Below, one piece after another: positions 1 through 11,215 of a stretch of DNA of 64,000 bases (the stretch's first letter is position 1; the number at the start of each line of letters is the position of its first letter). The DNA comes from Serripes groenlandicus (lineage: Eukaryota; Mollusca; Bivalvia; Cardiida; Cardiidae), in contig JASEVX010000003.1 in assembly GCA_031761405.1 (NCBI GenBank), forward strand, positions 115,995,747-116,059,746. The letters run 5' to 3'. Both the position numbers and the translations under genes were made by a program. A model generated the notes under the pieces. It did no database searches. It was given only the letters and a program-made list of their open reading frames with translations, and was not told the DNA's origin.

Positions 1-374
1 TGAGAGCTCGGTTCCTTTCGTAAACCAGCCAGATCCGCCCATGCAAGACTGGATTATGGCCCTTGAAATTGTCCAAATTGCTATAATTGAGCATGTGAAC
101 ACAATAGAGGCTCCATTTACTATCTGATCTTCACCAAACTTAGATAGTAGTTAAGTATTGATGAGAGCTTGGTTCCTTTTGAAAACCAGCTAGATCCGCC
201 CATGCAAGACTGGATTATGGCCCATGAAATTGTAAAAATTGCTATAATACAGCTTGTGAGCACAAAAGAGCCTCCATTTACTATCCGATCTTCACCATAC
301 ATACATGCTCTGGATTGAAAATGACCAAAGAACCATACCAGTAGAGCATAGGCCCTCATGGGCCTCTTGTTTAA
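1..374 (+). repeat. 3' end of a modular tandem element (CTCTTGTTT family)
   Basis: Two tandem units of about 159 bp start near 2 and 161 and share GATCCGCCCATGCAAGACTG. The element ends near 374 with a hairpin (GGCCCTCATGGGCC) followed by CTCTTGTTTAA. The same hairpin plus tag ends other elements here (2487, 17728, 30549). The 5' end lies outside the window. Confidence 0.75.
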
Positions 375-659
375 GTTTGCTGTGCCAGCCTTCGAGGTTG
401 TTCGTAGTGCATGGTCTCTGTGTGCCAAAGTGGTTCCACATAGCTCTGTCTATTGTTAACAATATGTTATTCTAAATGTTGAATTCTTCATTGAAATGCA
501 TTTAAATTCCGTCTATCCTTAAACTCAAATAAATTGATTTATAGATGTATACCACTTTAGGTACCCCCTAATCCCGGATTAGTAATAGGTGTAAATATGT
601 ACGAGTCGACGTATCGGGGACACACCCTACAATCATTCAAGGAAAACAAGCATCCCTTG

Positions 660-1066
660 GTTGTCATGCTTATCAACGTATGGAGTTTTGAAAAATCTAG
701 GTAGAGGGTGTTACCAATGAACATTTGTGCTAATTAACTATTAACATCTAGCCAGTACTTTTGGTAAAGAAGATTTTTAAAGTCTTCACTATACACATAT
801 AAGGAAACGCGCTCCACCACTGGCTGCCATGTTTTTAAACGGACCAGAATAATTTGAACAATTTAGGAACAATTGTGCACACAGAATAATTCCAAATCGG
901 AAAGAGTACTTTTGGATAAGAAGATTATTACAGTTTTGACATTTTCCCTTTTTCTGATTCCGCGGCAACAAAAATATTTTAATGGAATTAAATTATTTGA
1001 ACAACCTACTTTACGGTACATTCCTGTGACATTATTTTCAGTTTGGTTTATTAGTTTAGGTTAATA
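660..1066 (-). repeat. Truncated modular tandem element, reverse orientation
   Basis: Reverse-strand similarity to the 175-bp internal units of the copy at 29510-30549: AGTACTTTTGG next to AAGAAGATT, ACATTTGTGC, and a degraded form of the ATGGCCGCCAG block near 820. Two units are recognisable. Both termini are missing. Confidence 0.65.
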
Positions 1067-1236
1067 AGTATCTTGGGTATATTGGCTTTTGTGCCAAAAC
1101 AAAAGAAAGGTGATAAAAACGCGCATAAAAGACAGCGTTATTAGTCTGCTTTATATAGCTTAACACTACCGATGTAACGGTACTTGTCTTTTTAAAAGTG
1201 CAATATAATGAAATTGCGCTCAAGTGAATAAGCGGC

Positions 1237-1264
1237 GTAAAGTCGAGCGCGCTGTCCTCCGACA
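1237..1264 (+). repeat. Short 3' arm fragment (GTCGAGCGCGCTGTC)
   Basis: GTCGAGCGCGCTGTCCTCCG resembles the 3' subterminal arm of the element ending at 27035 (GTCGAGCACGCTGTCTTACG). Only the arm is recognisable. Confidence 0.45.
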
Positions 1265-1409
1265 TATTCCTTTATACCCACTGCTAACGTTGCAATGCTC
1301 GTGTGCGGGGTGCGATTGATAATCATACCAGAGACGTAGCTAACACGGTAATTTAAGTGTGTAAATCTGCAGGATGTAACCGAATGGATGGATGGTCATT
1401 GAAGGAAGA

Positions 1410-1545
1410 AAAATACATAATTACCTATATTGTTAAAAGGTCACCAAGAAACATTTCTGCCAAATTATTTTCAAAACGGACCTTAACTTTTGGACAAGAA
1501 GATTTTAAAGTGCTCACTATGATTTTACTCTTTACATACAAGTAA
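1410..1545 (-). repeat. Fragment of modular tandem element unit
   Basis: About one degraded internal unit in reverse orientation: GGTCACCAAGAAACATTT, then ATTATTTTCAAAACGG, then TTTTGGACAAGAAGATTTT. These match units at 20921-21512. It carries no terminal sequence. Confidence 0.6.
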
Positions 1546-1890
1546 CACAAGAAAAGCCCCATTTTGAACCCGATTTAATGCAGTCTTTGAGCCGTGTTAA
1601 TCAACCAATCAATAGGACTTTTGTAGAGGATCTCCCAACGAACAATTATACCAACTGATCTTGGAATCAGACACATGGTAATACTATGTACATGTTTCCC
1701 AAAAATGTCCAAGGATATTCTGCCTTATAGGTAACTATGGAAACAACATACTACTTGTAATTGCGAAATATCAAAATCAACAATTTCTATTGCAGAGAAA
1801 TATGAGCCTGTGAAATACAATTCTGATAATTAGGCCAAGGTGTTCTGAAACTATTTTGATTGTGACAAAGATTAATCAATTATGATTTGG

Positions 1891-2075
1891 CTAAATCCTT
1901 TTCCACATACAACAACTCTACAGCAGGTGAGTTTGAGTCTGGTTAACACTTTGAATTAACCTCTATACCAAAATGCGATATTGCTCACGATGAGCAGTTT
2001 ATCCTATTGCAACAATGTTTTCAATGCAGTCAGCTGCAGAAGCGTCAGAAAGCTTCTGTATGTGGGAAAGGCGTC
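1891..2075 (+). mobile_element. Degraded TTAA-type MITE (piggyBac-like ends)
   Basis: Starts with a decayed TAAATCCTTTTCCACATAC and ends with TATGTGGGAAAGG, the family's inverted termini. The centre keeps the self-complementary TTGCTCACGATGAGCA and CAACAATGTTTTCAA. The TTAA target sites are lost. Confidence 0.6.
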
Positions 2076-2114
2076 ATTGAATTGTTGTTTCCAATTGTAT
2101 TATATGAAAGCCAA

Positions 2115-2487
2115 CAACAACCGTCCCAAAAACATGCAAACACTACATAAATGTTTTTTTTTCTTTGGTCAATTCCAAAGAGGAGTTTTGTGGTTAACCT
2201 CAACAACTTTTGTTCAAATTATCGTGACTCGTTGGAAAAATTATAAAAGTGAAACTTTAAAATATCTTCTTGTACACACATATATTTATAGGCCTGCTTT
2301 TAAAATAATTTGGCACAAACGTTCCGTGGGTCACCCTCTACCAAGATTGTTGAAAGTGTTACGATCCACATATATGACCACAAAGGAACGTTGCTGGTTT
2401 TCCTTGTATGTATATCGTAAGGCCTTGAAAATGTGATTTATATTAAATAAGTTGAGCGATATAGGACCAACATCGTCCTCTTGTTTA
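2115..2487 (+). repeat. 3' part of a modular tandem element
   Basis: Contains degraded internal units (TATCTTCTTGTACA, CCACCCTCTACCAAGATTGTT-like blocks) and the 3' terminus GTTGAGCGATATAGGACC followed by a decayed hairpin and CTCTTGTTTAT. The 5' half is missing. Confidence 0.65.
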
Positions 2488-3178
2488 TACTTTTTTTTTT
2501 CAATTCATTTTAATAATTACAAGATTCGTCTTATTTATGACACAAAGAAAATACGTTACAGATTTGATATGATCTGATTAAACCGTTTTACTGGAAAATT
2601 TGATATTTGTTATTGATTTAAATAACTCATTCCACAGTTTTTGTATTTTTAATTATTTCCTATTCACCTATCGCAATGATTTGATTTAGTTCAATACAAA
2701 AATAAGGATTTTGGTCTTACCTTTTACAGAACGTTATTCACTTCATAAACTACACGGTGCCGATGTCCGATAAAATACAACGCATTGCTGTGTGATTTGG
2801 GTTCAAAGATTTATCACATAAATACCCTTATTTTCAAGTTGAGAACAAATCACGGATAAACGATATCCAACATGTGTGATATCAAATACACGTCATACAC
2901 GCGACTACTGATGACGTCATTTTGACCTTTATCTTTATTATGTTTATTGTTAAGTTGTTAAATTTTACACATTGAAAAATGCAATAATACGTTATTTTGA
3001 ATAAATAACGAGTCTTAATTGTTTAAAACATTGTTGTTGTTTTTCTTCTTATTCAAAACTGATGAGGACTACTTTTTTATGCGGTGAATCACAAGTTCTC
3101 ATGAAGAATAGGTTATTCGGTCTTTGTTTTGATGTTGTCAATATTTTTCATTTAAAACACACTGTTTAGGTGATAAAA

Positions 3179-3332
3179 AGAATCCATCACTCGTTTTTCT
3201 TTGGAGAAGATTTCTTAAATTCGTCTCGAAAAAGAGAGTTATTAACCTCGCCAAGAGGCTCGGTTAATAACCGTCTTTTTCTAGACTCATTTAAGAAATC
3301 TTGATCTCCAAAGAAAACTCATGATGGATCCT
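3179..3332. repeat. Long imperfect inverted repeat (about 68-bp arms)
   Basis: The left arm runs from AATCCATCACTCG through GATTTCTTAAATTCG to GAGTTATTAACC. The right arm mirrors it, ending near GATGGATCC. The loop is about 14 bp (TCGCCAAGAGGCTC). Transcribed, it would fold into one long hairpin. No coding content is visible. Confidence 0.8.
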
Positions 3333-3344
3333 ATATGTATGCAC

Positions 3345-3555
3345 AAGTATTCCACACAACAGTCTCCCTAAGCAACTGAATACGCGCCCACGTATACTGT
3401 TTAGCCCATTAGTGGAATATTAATGAAGCTCATCACAATGCCTTTGGTGTACATCATAGAAAACAATAAATGGCCGAGCCGGAGTTAGAACTCGCGAACC
3501 CATGACTGATAGCCCACGTCGTTACCGACTGAGTTATTTCGACTCGACACCAGAT
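3345..3555 (-). mobile_element. tRNA-derived SINE, type C, reverse
   Basis: On the minus strand the head (3470-3555) shows an A-box-like AATAACTCAGTCGG and a B-box-like GGGTTCGCGAGTTCT. The tail at 3345-3400 (TTCCACACAACAGTCTCC) matches the type C SINE at 42062-42335. It is old and diverged. Confidence 0.55.
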
Positions 3556-3689
3556 TGCTCTACATGCGAGATCGTACGTTCTCTGGCTGTCAAAGCGTTG
3601 ATGGATCGGAGACCCCATTGTTTGACCTGCATACGAATCAACATATAATTGTGTTGAACTAGAGAACAAGTTTTCATGTTAGTTTAAAT

Positions 3690-3896
3690 ATATTTGTTTT
3701 ACATCGATAGCGAAACAAGCTTTCAGCTTATGTTAATCACGCTCGATTTCTGCTGCCTGGAGACTTAAGCAGTACTCACGTCGTTTGTGTGGAAAGTGCC
3801 AAAGTCTGAACCCGCTCGTCACGGGACTCAAACCCGGGACATTTGGAACCAGAGGCCGATGCTCTACCTGTACCACTGTCTTCCATATGTTCGCCT
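3690..3896 (-). mobile_element. tRNA-derived SINE, type B, reverse
   Basis: The reverse complement carries GAGCATCGGCCTCTGG in the tRNA-like part, a B box (GGGTTTGAGTCCCGTGACG) and GAGCGGGTTCAGACTTTGG. The tail has CTCCAGGCAGCAGAAATCGA, GCGTGATTAACATAAGC and a TTTCGCTATCGATGTAAAAC end. It matches the plus-strand copy at 24687-24885. Confidence 0.75.
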
Positions 3897-4289
3897 TAGA
3901 GTTCAGAGTTCACAATTGCAAGTCTTCCCCTATTCTCTTGACGCGGCTTAAACAGTTACCACCGACCACGTTAGAGTTAAATACAATAATTTAAAAATGG
4001 TAGTAATGCTTTGCGTTGCTGGAATAGCGTTTCGACTTATGTATTGGTTATACCTGTACACATAATCTGGAAAAGCGGTCATATATCTACAATACTGTTG
4101 AAAGCGGCGTAAAACACCATTCAGGCCAATTAACTTGGACGTCTCTACACATGGAGACTTGTTTTCCCGAGACCAAGCGCATTTCCTTTAAACGTGTTTA
4201 ACCTCTTGACCAATCGCTGAGGCGGACATATGGTTGATGGATTGATGGGTAACGACGTTTTCAACAATCTTTCAGTAGTATCACGGCGG

Positions 4290-4495
4290 ACGGATTACAC
4301 CTTGCACACTGTAGCAAGCGTCATTCGTCTTTCACCAATGGGACTACAGTCTATGTGGAGGAATAGCAGCCAGTTGATTGGAAAGTATGTTGTGTGGAGA
4401 ACTGGTGTGAGAAAAACCAGGACAAATATGAGTAGGTGAAATGACCGCCGTGATACGACTGAAAAAAAATGTTGAAAACGGCGTTAACCCCAATC
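4290..4495 (+). mobile_element. SINE type C, 3' body
   Basis: GCAAGCGTCATTCGTCTTTC, CACCAATGGG, GTATGTTGTGTGGAGAAC and a tail GAAAACGGCGTTAACCCC match the type C SINE at 42062-42335. The tRNA-like head is absent. Confidence 0.65.
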
Positions 4496-4497
4496 AA

Positions 4498-4615
4498 TCA
4501 TTCAACTTACACCAGTTCTCCACACAACAGTCTACCTAAGACACTAATTGGTTTCCACACATACTGTTAGTCCATTGACGGAAGCCGAATGACGCTTTTC
4601 GCAATGTCGGAAAGA
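4498..4615 (-). mobile_element. SINE type C fragment, tail-to-tail with its neighbour
   Basis: ACACCAGTTCTCCACACAAC and GAATGACGCTTTTCGCAATG are the reverse complement of blocks in the SINE just upstream. The two form an inverted pair joined at their tails. Confidence 0.6.
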
Positions 4616-4745
4616 TTATTGACCGATTTGGGGGGATATTTGGAGGCCAGCTTGGATTTAACGTTGTTTGGTCTCTTTAATATCCTTAGTAACAGGAAAC
4701 ACGTGGAATGTAAAGCATCTGTTATACCATTTAGCGGTGGTAAGC

Positions 4746-4940
4746 TCAGATGACTAGCTAAGAGGGGGTAAACATGTCTCTTCACGACATTATTTCTCTT
4801 ATTCCTCAACCAATTCCTATGATGTGGGTTCTCAAAAGAATCGTCTCACTGAGACGATTCTTTAGAGTACCCACACTATAGGGTTTGAATGTAAAATAAG
4901 GATTTTAGAACATGAAAAATGCCCTTTATCTAGAGCTCTG
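4746..4940. mobile_element. Hairpin MITE with CTAGATAAG-type inverted ends, copy 1
   Basis: The ends are CAGATGACTAGCTAAGAGG and, on the other strand, CAGAGCTCTAGATAAAGGG. The centre is a palindrome around AGAATCGTCTCACTGAGACG with flanking TGTGGGTTCTC and GAGTACCCACA. The same layout recurs at 21784 and 47426, so the boundaries are well supported. Confidence 0.8.
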
Positions 4941-4973
4941 GACTAAACTGAATAAACGATAAACTAAATAAGA

Positions 4974-5124
4974 TAACCCTTTCCCACATACACCAAAATA
5001 CTTTGAACACATCTATTGATGGAATTCTGATAACTAAATATAATTGAAAACATTGTGGCAAAAGGCGAAATTGCTAATTACTACAGAGGTTCCAGAAAGC
5101 TTCTGTGTGTTGGAACGGTTTAAT
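4974..5124 (+). mobile_element. TTAA-type MITE, internally deleted
   Basis: Begins TAACCCTTTCCCACATACAC and ends GGAACGGTTTAATA. It keeps GAAAACATTGTGGCAAAAGG in the centre but lacks most of the central palindrome. Confidence 0.65.
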
Positions 5125-5348
5125 AACCAGAGATAGTTGATAATGGTAATGCTTGTTTCACGTCATCATGTTCCGTGCTCCAGGGATAGTGTATGATATA
5201 TGCCGGTCTGTCAGCTAAATCGGACCGATGGGATTAATAGGTTACTATTAAAGCAATGCGGTGTAATTGAAATAGCTTTGCTTATGGCACTAGACGATAG
5301 ACCCTTGTTTTTCAATGCAAGTCGATGTACACAACGTTTATGGGTTTA

Positions 5349-5561
5349 TTTAACCCTTTCCCAAATACCAGCAAATCGTCAGCAGTCGTCTTTCAGAGCA
5401 TCTATGTAATATTTTGGAAATTCTCTATGATGGGAAGTTAAATTATTGAACTGAGTTGAAAACATTGTTTCAAATGGAGAAATTTCTCATGTTGCCACAA
5501 TGCTTCCAAAGTCACCTGCTGAAGAGGCGTAACATTGCGTCTGCATGTAGGTAAAGGTTAA
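5349..5561 (+). mobile_element. TTAA-type MITE
   Basis: Flanked by TTAA at 5349 and 5558. The ends are TTAACCCTTTCCCAAATACC and GTAGGTAAAGGTTAA. The internal GAAAACATTG and GCCACAATGCTTCC blocks match the family. About 213 bp. Confidence 0.75.
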
Positions 5562-7035
5562 TACACCCATGGGTTTAAATCCATAATTCTAAAGTTTCAT
5601 AGGGCATTAGGATAATTATATGAAATTATGAGAATGTATCCCCCACACAATTTCACAGTATAAATGTTGATTACAGAAGAAGCGGACACGATGTTGGGAT
5701 GCAATAAAACCGGCAGTGAAATTCGTTTTAGATTATGATTGTTAAGCATGCTAGCATGTGATAAATCAATTAAGAATCGGCTTTTTTTTCAATGGAAATG
5801 CTATTACTTTATGTCAGTTGCTATTGAATCACAAAACTCGACAATTGACATTATTGCACGGATGTTTGAACATGATATCGAAGACCTTTGAAATCCACAA
5901 GTTAACCAAACCATACCATATTTTTAATTTCATGGGTTTAGATATCATTTATCGAAAACAAACCGTTAGAAAATTGCGACAACTGGCAACCCTTATCAAC
6001 AAGCGGAACCGAACAGTATTATTGTTCGCCAATTAGTCTCGGAAGGCTTAAAGAAACTTCTGTTTAAATTGTATCCATTTGGAAGCGCAGTCAGGTATTT
6101 TTTTTTTTTTGCGCGTGTAATAATGAGGTTAATGTTTGTTTTCGCAGAGCACTGCTCTTTAATATTGTTAGACCACGATTCTTTAGGTGTTATTAATTGG
6201 TTTGATATTACGACACGTGACTCTACTTGAGTTTTGAGCGGAACTCTGCGAAAATCAACAGTCACGTAATTAATACACGTGCGGAAAACGACCTGTATGC
6301 GCACCAACGTTTACTGATCAAAAAGGAAACTGATTTACAGTAGTTTCTTGAAACTTTCTAATTGATTATCAGTGTAGAGTCAGATCAGATTGCGCTCATG
6401 TGTAGGGTAATGGAATGTTAGAAATCGCTCCATTAGGAACTGTGAACACAAAGTTTCGTTACGAAATAAGAATTAAATTGACTTCACATTTATATGAAGT
6501 ATTAAATAAATAAATGATTATAAAGTGTTTGCGAAGTTCGACAGCTTTATTAGGAAGAGACCGAAATTGTGTGGGAAATAAACTCATCATCAATATATGC
6601 TGTATAAAGGAAACTGACTCACGTCTGGCTACTTCGTCTGTTGATGCCTGGGTACAGGATTGCATCATTGTCTTCACCGTCCGCATACATGTTATATAAA
6701 CCTAAATGTATATTCTGACAATAAACTGGACGTGTAGTCCTAATAGCTTTGGGAAAATATTAAATTAAATGAGTATCATTAAGACACAAACTCGCTAGAT
6801 GCTGCTCATATAGTGTATATCAGGATGGTATGGGGATGCAAACATAACTCTAAATCGCCCGTTGCGGCTTTACATGGGTTCTTTCATTGGTCCCCAAATG
6901 TGCTAGATTATGTTTGTCGTAAGATTTATCGAGTCCCAGCCGCTGTCATAATGTATACATTTGAATAGCTGTAGTCGCTTGATTTTTTCCTTTTAGCCTA
7001 TGGAAGTAGCCGCGGTTTCGGGATATATTTGGCGT
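5562..7035. other. No gene or clear repeat recognised
   Basis: AT-rich sequence with short open frames only; the longest, minus 5996-6307, is not recognised. The phrase GCAGAGCACTGCTC at 6145 recurs near 47111, which hints at a dispersed repeat too decayed to bound. Confidence 0.4.
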
Positions 7036-7039
7036 ATGT

Positions 7040-7200
7040 CTTCGTGGTGTTCACCTTAGACACCAGAGATCAAGGTTCTATCACCGGTCGGCTCATACAA
7101 AATGCATGTACGTTTAAAATGGAAGTATTGGCATTTTTTTCATTTTCGGCGCTTAGGGTTGCAGGGATAGCGATATTACTGATGCATCGGTAGCACGATG
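7040..7200 (+). mobile_element. Decayed SINE body
   Basis: TCACCGGTCGGCTCATACAA followed by GGCGCTTAGGGTTGCAGGGA and ATTACTGATGCATCGG parallels the body of SINE type A (GGCGCTCAGAGTTGCGGGG, TTACGACTGATTGGCTGG at 28099). The head is unrecognisable. Confidence 0.5.
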
Positions 7201-7335
7201 ACACAAACTAGACAGCTGTTCTTATATGTTAAAACCACACGAGATATCGAGTTATTCAATGGACTCGCAAAAGGCACGCATAAATTACTTCGAACAATCA
7301 ACGTGTTCGAGTGATCGCTTGATTTATGCCAAGTT

Positions 7336-7496
7336 CACTTTTATTTTGTAAAATTCATTTTTATATTGTAAAATTCATTTTTATATTGTAAAATTCATTT
7401 TCATTTTTATATTGTAAAATTCATTTTTATATTGTAAAATTCATTTTTATATTGTAAAATTCATTTTTATATTGTAAAATTCATTTTTTATATTGT
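7336..7496 (+). repeat. 20-bp minisatellite (CATTTTTATATTGTAAAATT)
   Basis: About seven to eight near-identical 20-bp copies. One junction carries an extra CATTTT. The sequence is very AT-rich. Confidence 0.9.
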
Positions 7497-8139
7497 TAGG
7501 TCTAGTAATTGATTGATACTAAGTGTTTATTATGAAATCGAGCATGCGATTAACACAATTTACGAAAACATAGCAGCAGTAGTTCTTATTGCTCGTATGG
7601 GTAGTAAGAAACTGCAGCTTTCCTGTTTTCCAAAGACAGATCCGTTCCTGGAAATGGTACGAGTTAAATGATATATTCGAAATATCTCTTGTTCCGAATT
7701 ATCGCAAGTTCGCTGTTCTAGTTTATCTAACCTTTGAACAAATTCGATACTTTTGGTCGAGTTTCTTAACAAGATATGTGGAGTGTAGCTTGGTTATAAA
7801 TCGCAGGGCTTCCCAAACGAAAACAACAACAATATAAAGCGTTTATCAATCCGATAACTAAATCAAAACGAATTCTCAATTCCATTAATCAAACGTAATC
7901 TAATGTCACGATTGGCAAAGTGGAAGGTTTTACACCTGTACAAAGTGTCGGATTGGGTCCATTTAAGCCATCATGATTTATAGAACACGTGTCGATAATG
8001 GTGAAATACAATATGAATCCGCCACAGTGTGCTGCGTCACGCGAGGAAGTCTTTGTACGGGGGGAGGGTTTAGATGTCGAGATAAAGTGCCGGCCCGGGA
8101 TCAATTTCCATGAGAGCGGGACGGTGCGAGCTTTGGTTG

Positions 8140-8180
8140 AGTATCAGGAAGCAGACATCGGGAGTAATTAATATAAGTAA
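8140..8180 (+). repeat. SINE type B tail fragment
   Basis: CAGGAAGCAGACATCGGGAG followed by TAATTAATATAAG matches the tail of the SINE at 24687 (CAGGAAGCAGACATCGAGCG). The rest is not recognisable. Confidence 0.5.
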
Positions 8181-8945
8181 ATATAATGCAACCGTGCAGC
8201 AAAAGTATTATGAACGTGTATATCGATGGCGCACGCATGCGCATTGGTGCTGTATAGCATTTGTGATGAATGTGTTTTGGACCAATTTTGTGTGTCGTAG
8301 GTCTGTTGTTTATTAGATACCGATGACTCAAGTCATAATTGCATACCCGATGTTTGTTACTGATAAACAAGAAAGCGCTTAAGACGAAATGGCCATAAAC
8401 AAATGCACTGGCTATTTGTAAAACTGATAAATCATAGTCTCTCTTCTAATATCATTAATGGACTGTCGTCAATAAAAATAATGGCACTCCTGCCTAGAAA
8501 ATTAAATTGTGTTCCACGTAGAGGAGCATTTGAATGACGTAGAGACTGTACGATCATTACGGTGTCCCACCAACTCCCGATTGCACCCTCAATCAGCATG
8601 GTGTATGTGGACCGCGTCACAACAAAAAACCCCGTCGAGACTTGGTGACTAGCGAAGATCCAGATCAGCCTGCATAACCGATCATATCAGAATCTTCCGT
8701 GTTCGTCATCTAGCCGTACAGGTACAAAAGAAGCTTTTGAAATAGTGTGTAGACAAACACTTGACTTTGTTATCGACAATTTGATCGTAGTTGTCATCAA
8801 TGTCGCACTGGGGTAAAGGGGTACTGTTGAAATCAACGATCCAAATCAGTCCTTCGATCGAGTAATCTTGCTTATGATATGCCCACAATCTTACGAAATT
8901 GATAGATTGGAATTATAAAGACTGTTTTAACAATTTGTCAATAAT
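8181..8945. other. No gene or clear repeat recognised
   Basis: Short open frames on both strands, none longer than about 90 codons and none resembling a known family. Confidence 0.4.
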
Positions 8946-8949
8946 GTAT

Positions 8950-9190
8950 AATCACAGCGGTCAGTTCACTGAACCATTGTGTTTCCAAGCTCTCTAACAC
9001 TAGTACTTCACACAACATACCTGCCAAGCAACTGACTACCTTCCCACATCATAGTTTTCGTCCATCGAAGAATGACGCTAGCCCCAAAAAAATATTGTTG
9101 TCAGTCGATTTAAAATAAATTGCCTGGCCAGGAATTGAAATCTCAACCCTTATAGCGATAGTCCTCATCTATCGCGGCTTGGTTTGACGT
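8950..9190 (-). mobile_element. SINE type C, reverse, degraded
   Basis: CACAGCGGTCAGTTCACTG, ACTTCACACAACATACC and CATCGAAGAATGACGCTAGC are the reverse complement of type C SINE blocks. The head near 9130-9190 retains only a weak B box. Confidence 0.55.
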
Positions 9191-9310
9191 TGCTGAAAAT
9201 CGAACCTCCAACACAAACATTTTGATATGTGAGTCGCGTCCAGAGAGTTGAAGTCTTATTGGTACATTGGCGTAAAACAAGACAGCCTATGCTAAAAGAT
9301 AATTTCGTAT

Positions 9311-9576
9311 ATGAGCCGTTCCTCGAGAAAAACCAACATTATGGACTCTGCGTAAAATATCGACCCGGATCAGCTTAGGCATGGCGCGAAGGCTGATCTG
9401 AGCAGACACATTTCGCCTCTTGTGTATTTTCTGTTTCATGAATCATTAGTCTATACATCTATCCCCCTGATACGGAATGTGTCGGCCCGAATAAACCTGC
9501 GCGGATTGCGCAGGCTGATCTGGGTCGATACATAACGCAGAGACAATGATGTTGGTTTGATCGTGGAACGGCTCAT
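9311..9576. mobile_element. ATGAGCCGTT MITE, full length
   Basis: Terminal inverted repeats of about 45 bp: ATGAGCCGTTCCTCGAGAAA at the left, mirrored by TCGTGGAACGGCTCAT at the right. Each arm continues with CCAACATTATGGACTCTGCG-type sequence. The interior has GC-rich palindromes (CCTGCGCGGATTGCGCAGG) and TTCTGTTTCATGAATCATTA. About 266 bp. Confidence 0.85.
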
Positions 9577-9808
9577 ATGTCTATATAACAATGAACATAC
9601 AGACGGACAGTGAGGCCGCTGTTCAGACGGTACGTGCGCACACCCGCACATGACTCTTCACTCTCCGGAGATACAATAAGACCCCACATCTCCAGACGCG
9701 ACGCATGCATTATCAAAGTTTTGCGTTGGTGTATGGATATTATTACATCTCTATCTTGAGATCAGCCTTCAAGCATAAATAATTTCAAAAGCCTATCTAA
9801 ATGGATTA

Positions 9809-10037
9809 TTAACCCTTTCCCACATACAACACATCTGCAGCAGACGACTTTGAAAACATATTGGCAAAGATATGAAAACTCTCTGTAAATAAAAGTATAA
9901 TAATTGAATAGAGTTGAAAACATTGTGGCAAAAAGAGAAACTGCTCATCATGAGCAATTTCTTCTTTTGCCACAATGTTTTCAAAAGTAGTATGTTGGAG
10001 ATGCGTCAGAATGAGTCTGCAAGTGGGAAAGTGTTAA
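9809..10037 (+). mobile_element. TTAA-type MITE, full length (229 bp)
   Basis: TTAA at both ends (9809, 10034). Termini TTAACCCTTTCCCACATAC and GTGGGAAAGTGTTAA. CTGCAGCAGACGACTTTGAA lies inside the left end. The central palindrome is built on CATTGTGGCAAAAAGAGAAA, CTGCTCATCATGAGCA and its mirror. Confidence 0.85.
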
Positions 10038-10194
10038 AGCCACTGAACACGAAGTAATGGTGATAATTTACAAAACAATACTATGAGCCTGTCCGTGTGA
10101 AAAATGTTACACGTTGACATTTATGTTCAGAGCATCCATCTGCTCAGTCTTATCTGAATCTACACACGGTTACAGAATCTTCTTACGAGCTTGT

Positions 10195-10300
10195 GTAATA
10201 CATATGGGAACAGCGTAGCCCTTGATCAGACTATGCGGCTTCACATGCTGATCCGGATCTACACTGCTCAAAAAAGCCAACTAGAACATGTTCCCGGGAA
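10195..10300 (+). repeat. Dispersed repeat fragment (CTGATCCGGATCTACACTG)
   Basis: CTTGATCAGACTATGCGG and GCTGATCCGGATCTACACTG recur in decayed form at 54728, 56428 and 62706 (TGATCTGGAGCTACACTGG and similar). Family boundaries cannot be set. Confidence 0.4.
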
Positions 10301-10424
10301 CTGGGACATATAACAGTCCAATGAGTTCTGAATGGATGAGATGTCCCGCGTTGGCAAATGATTACACCAGTTTTTTTCTTTCTAAAACACAAAACTCTAA
10401 TGTACATTATTATACAATGATGGT

Positions 10425-10505
10425 TCACTGTTGCCAAACTCTTTCTGAAATGCAACATATCTGCAGTAGATTACTATGGGAAAATCTAGGCAAAATATAA
10501 TACGA
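10425..10505 (+). mobile_element. TTAA-type MITE, 5' fragment
   Basis: CCAAACTCTTTCTGAAATGC then CATATCTGCAGTAGATTACT and AAAATCTAGGCAAAATATAA resemble the first third of the MITE at 9809. Confidence 0.4.
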
Positions 10506-10904
10506 AAATTCTGTACAAAATTTATCATTAAGTTATTATTTGAAAAGTTCAATTGATATCCATGAATATTCACTTAATGTAGATGTTTACGATAAAGAAC
10601 AGTTAAATATATTATCTCATTTAAAACGGAGTGTCAACTGCTAAAGCAATTATACGTATATGAAAGTAGCATACAGACTTACTAATACTGTTCTAGCGGG
10701 TTCCGCATCTCGGACAATAAATATCTTTTTATCTTTAAATTTTGTATAATAATTATACTTCTATATTCTAGCGATGTGAGTTGTTTTCTATTTAATCATT
10801 GCATTGTACCTAAAACGACTGAAAAAACGTATTAGATGTGTCTATGTATAGCACATACATTGAACATAATCAGAAGGTTAAAATAACTGTCCTAAAAGAT
10901 GTGA

Positions 10905-10985
10905 CCTGACTAGGGCTCGATCATTGAACCTTTAAATCCAAAGGTGAACGCTCTACTACGCCGCTACAAAAGCTAGCTCCATCGA
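10905..10985 (-). mobile_element. SINE head fragment (tRNA-like), reverse
   Basis: On the minus strand an A-box-like TAGCGGCGTAGTAGAGCG and a decayed B box GGTTCAATGATCGAG lie at tRNA spacing. No tail or body follows. Confidence 0.5.
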
Positions 10986-11149
10986 AAGGCGGTATAAATG
11001 TCTCCTTATACATATACCTTGACTACACATAGCCCCTCCAGACCTGCGAATTTACAGAGTCTGAGAATGTTGTGTGAAACTTCTAGAGGATTTTCCTATG
11101 TAGTCCCCCTCGTTGGATGCCATTCGAACTTTTGGAATCATTACGGCAG

Positions 11150-11215
11150 TAGGATTTGCACATGATGAGCAATTTCTTGATTTGTCACAATGATTTCAAT
11201 AATACTCAATAAATA
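11150..11215 (+). mobile_element. TTAA-type MITE, central fragment
   Basis: ACATGATGAGCAATTTCTTG, ATTTGTCACAATGATTTCAA matches the right half of the family's central palindrome. Confidence 0.45.
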
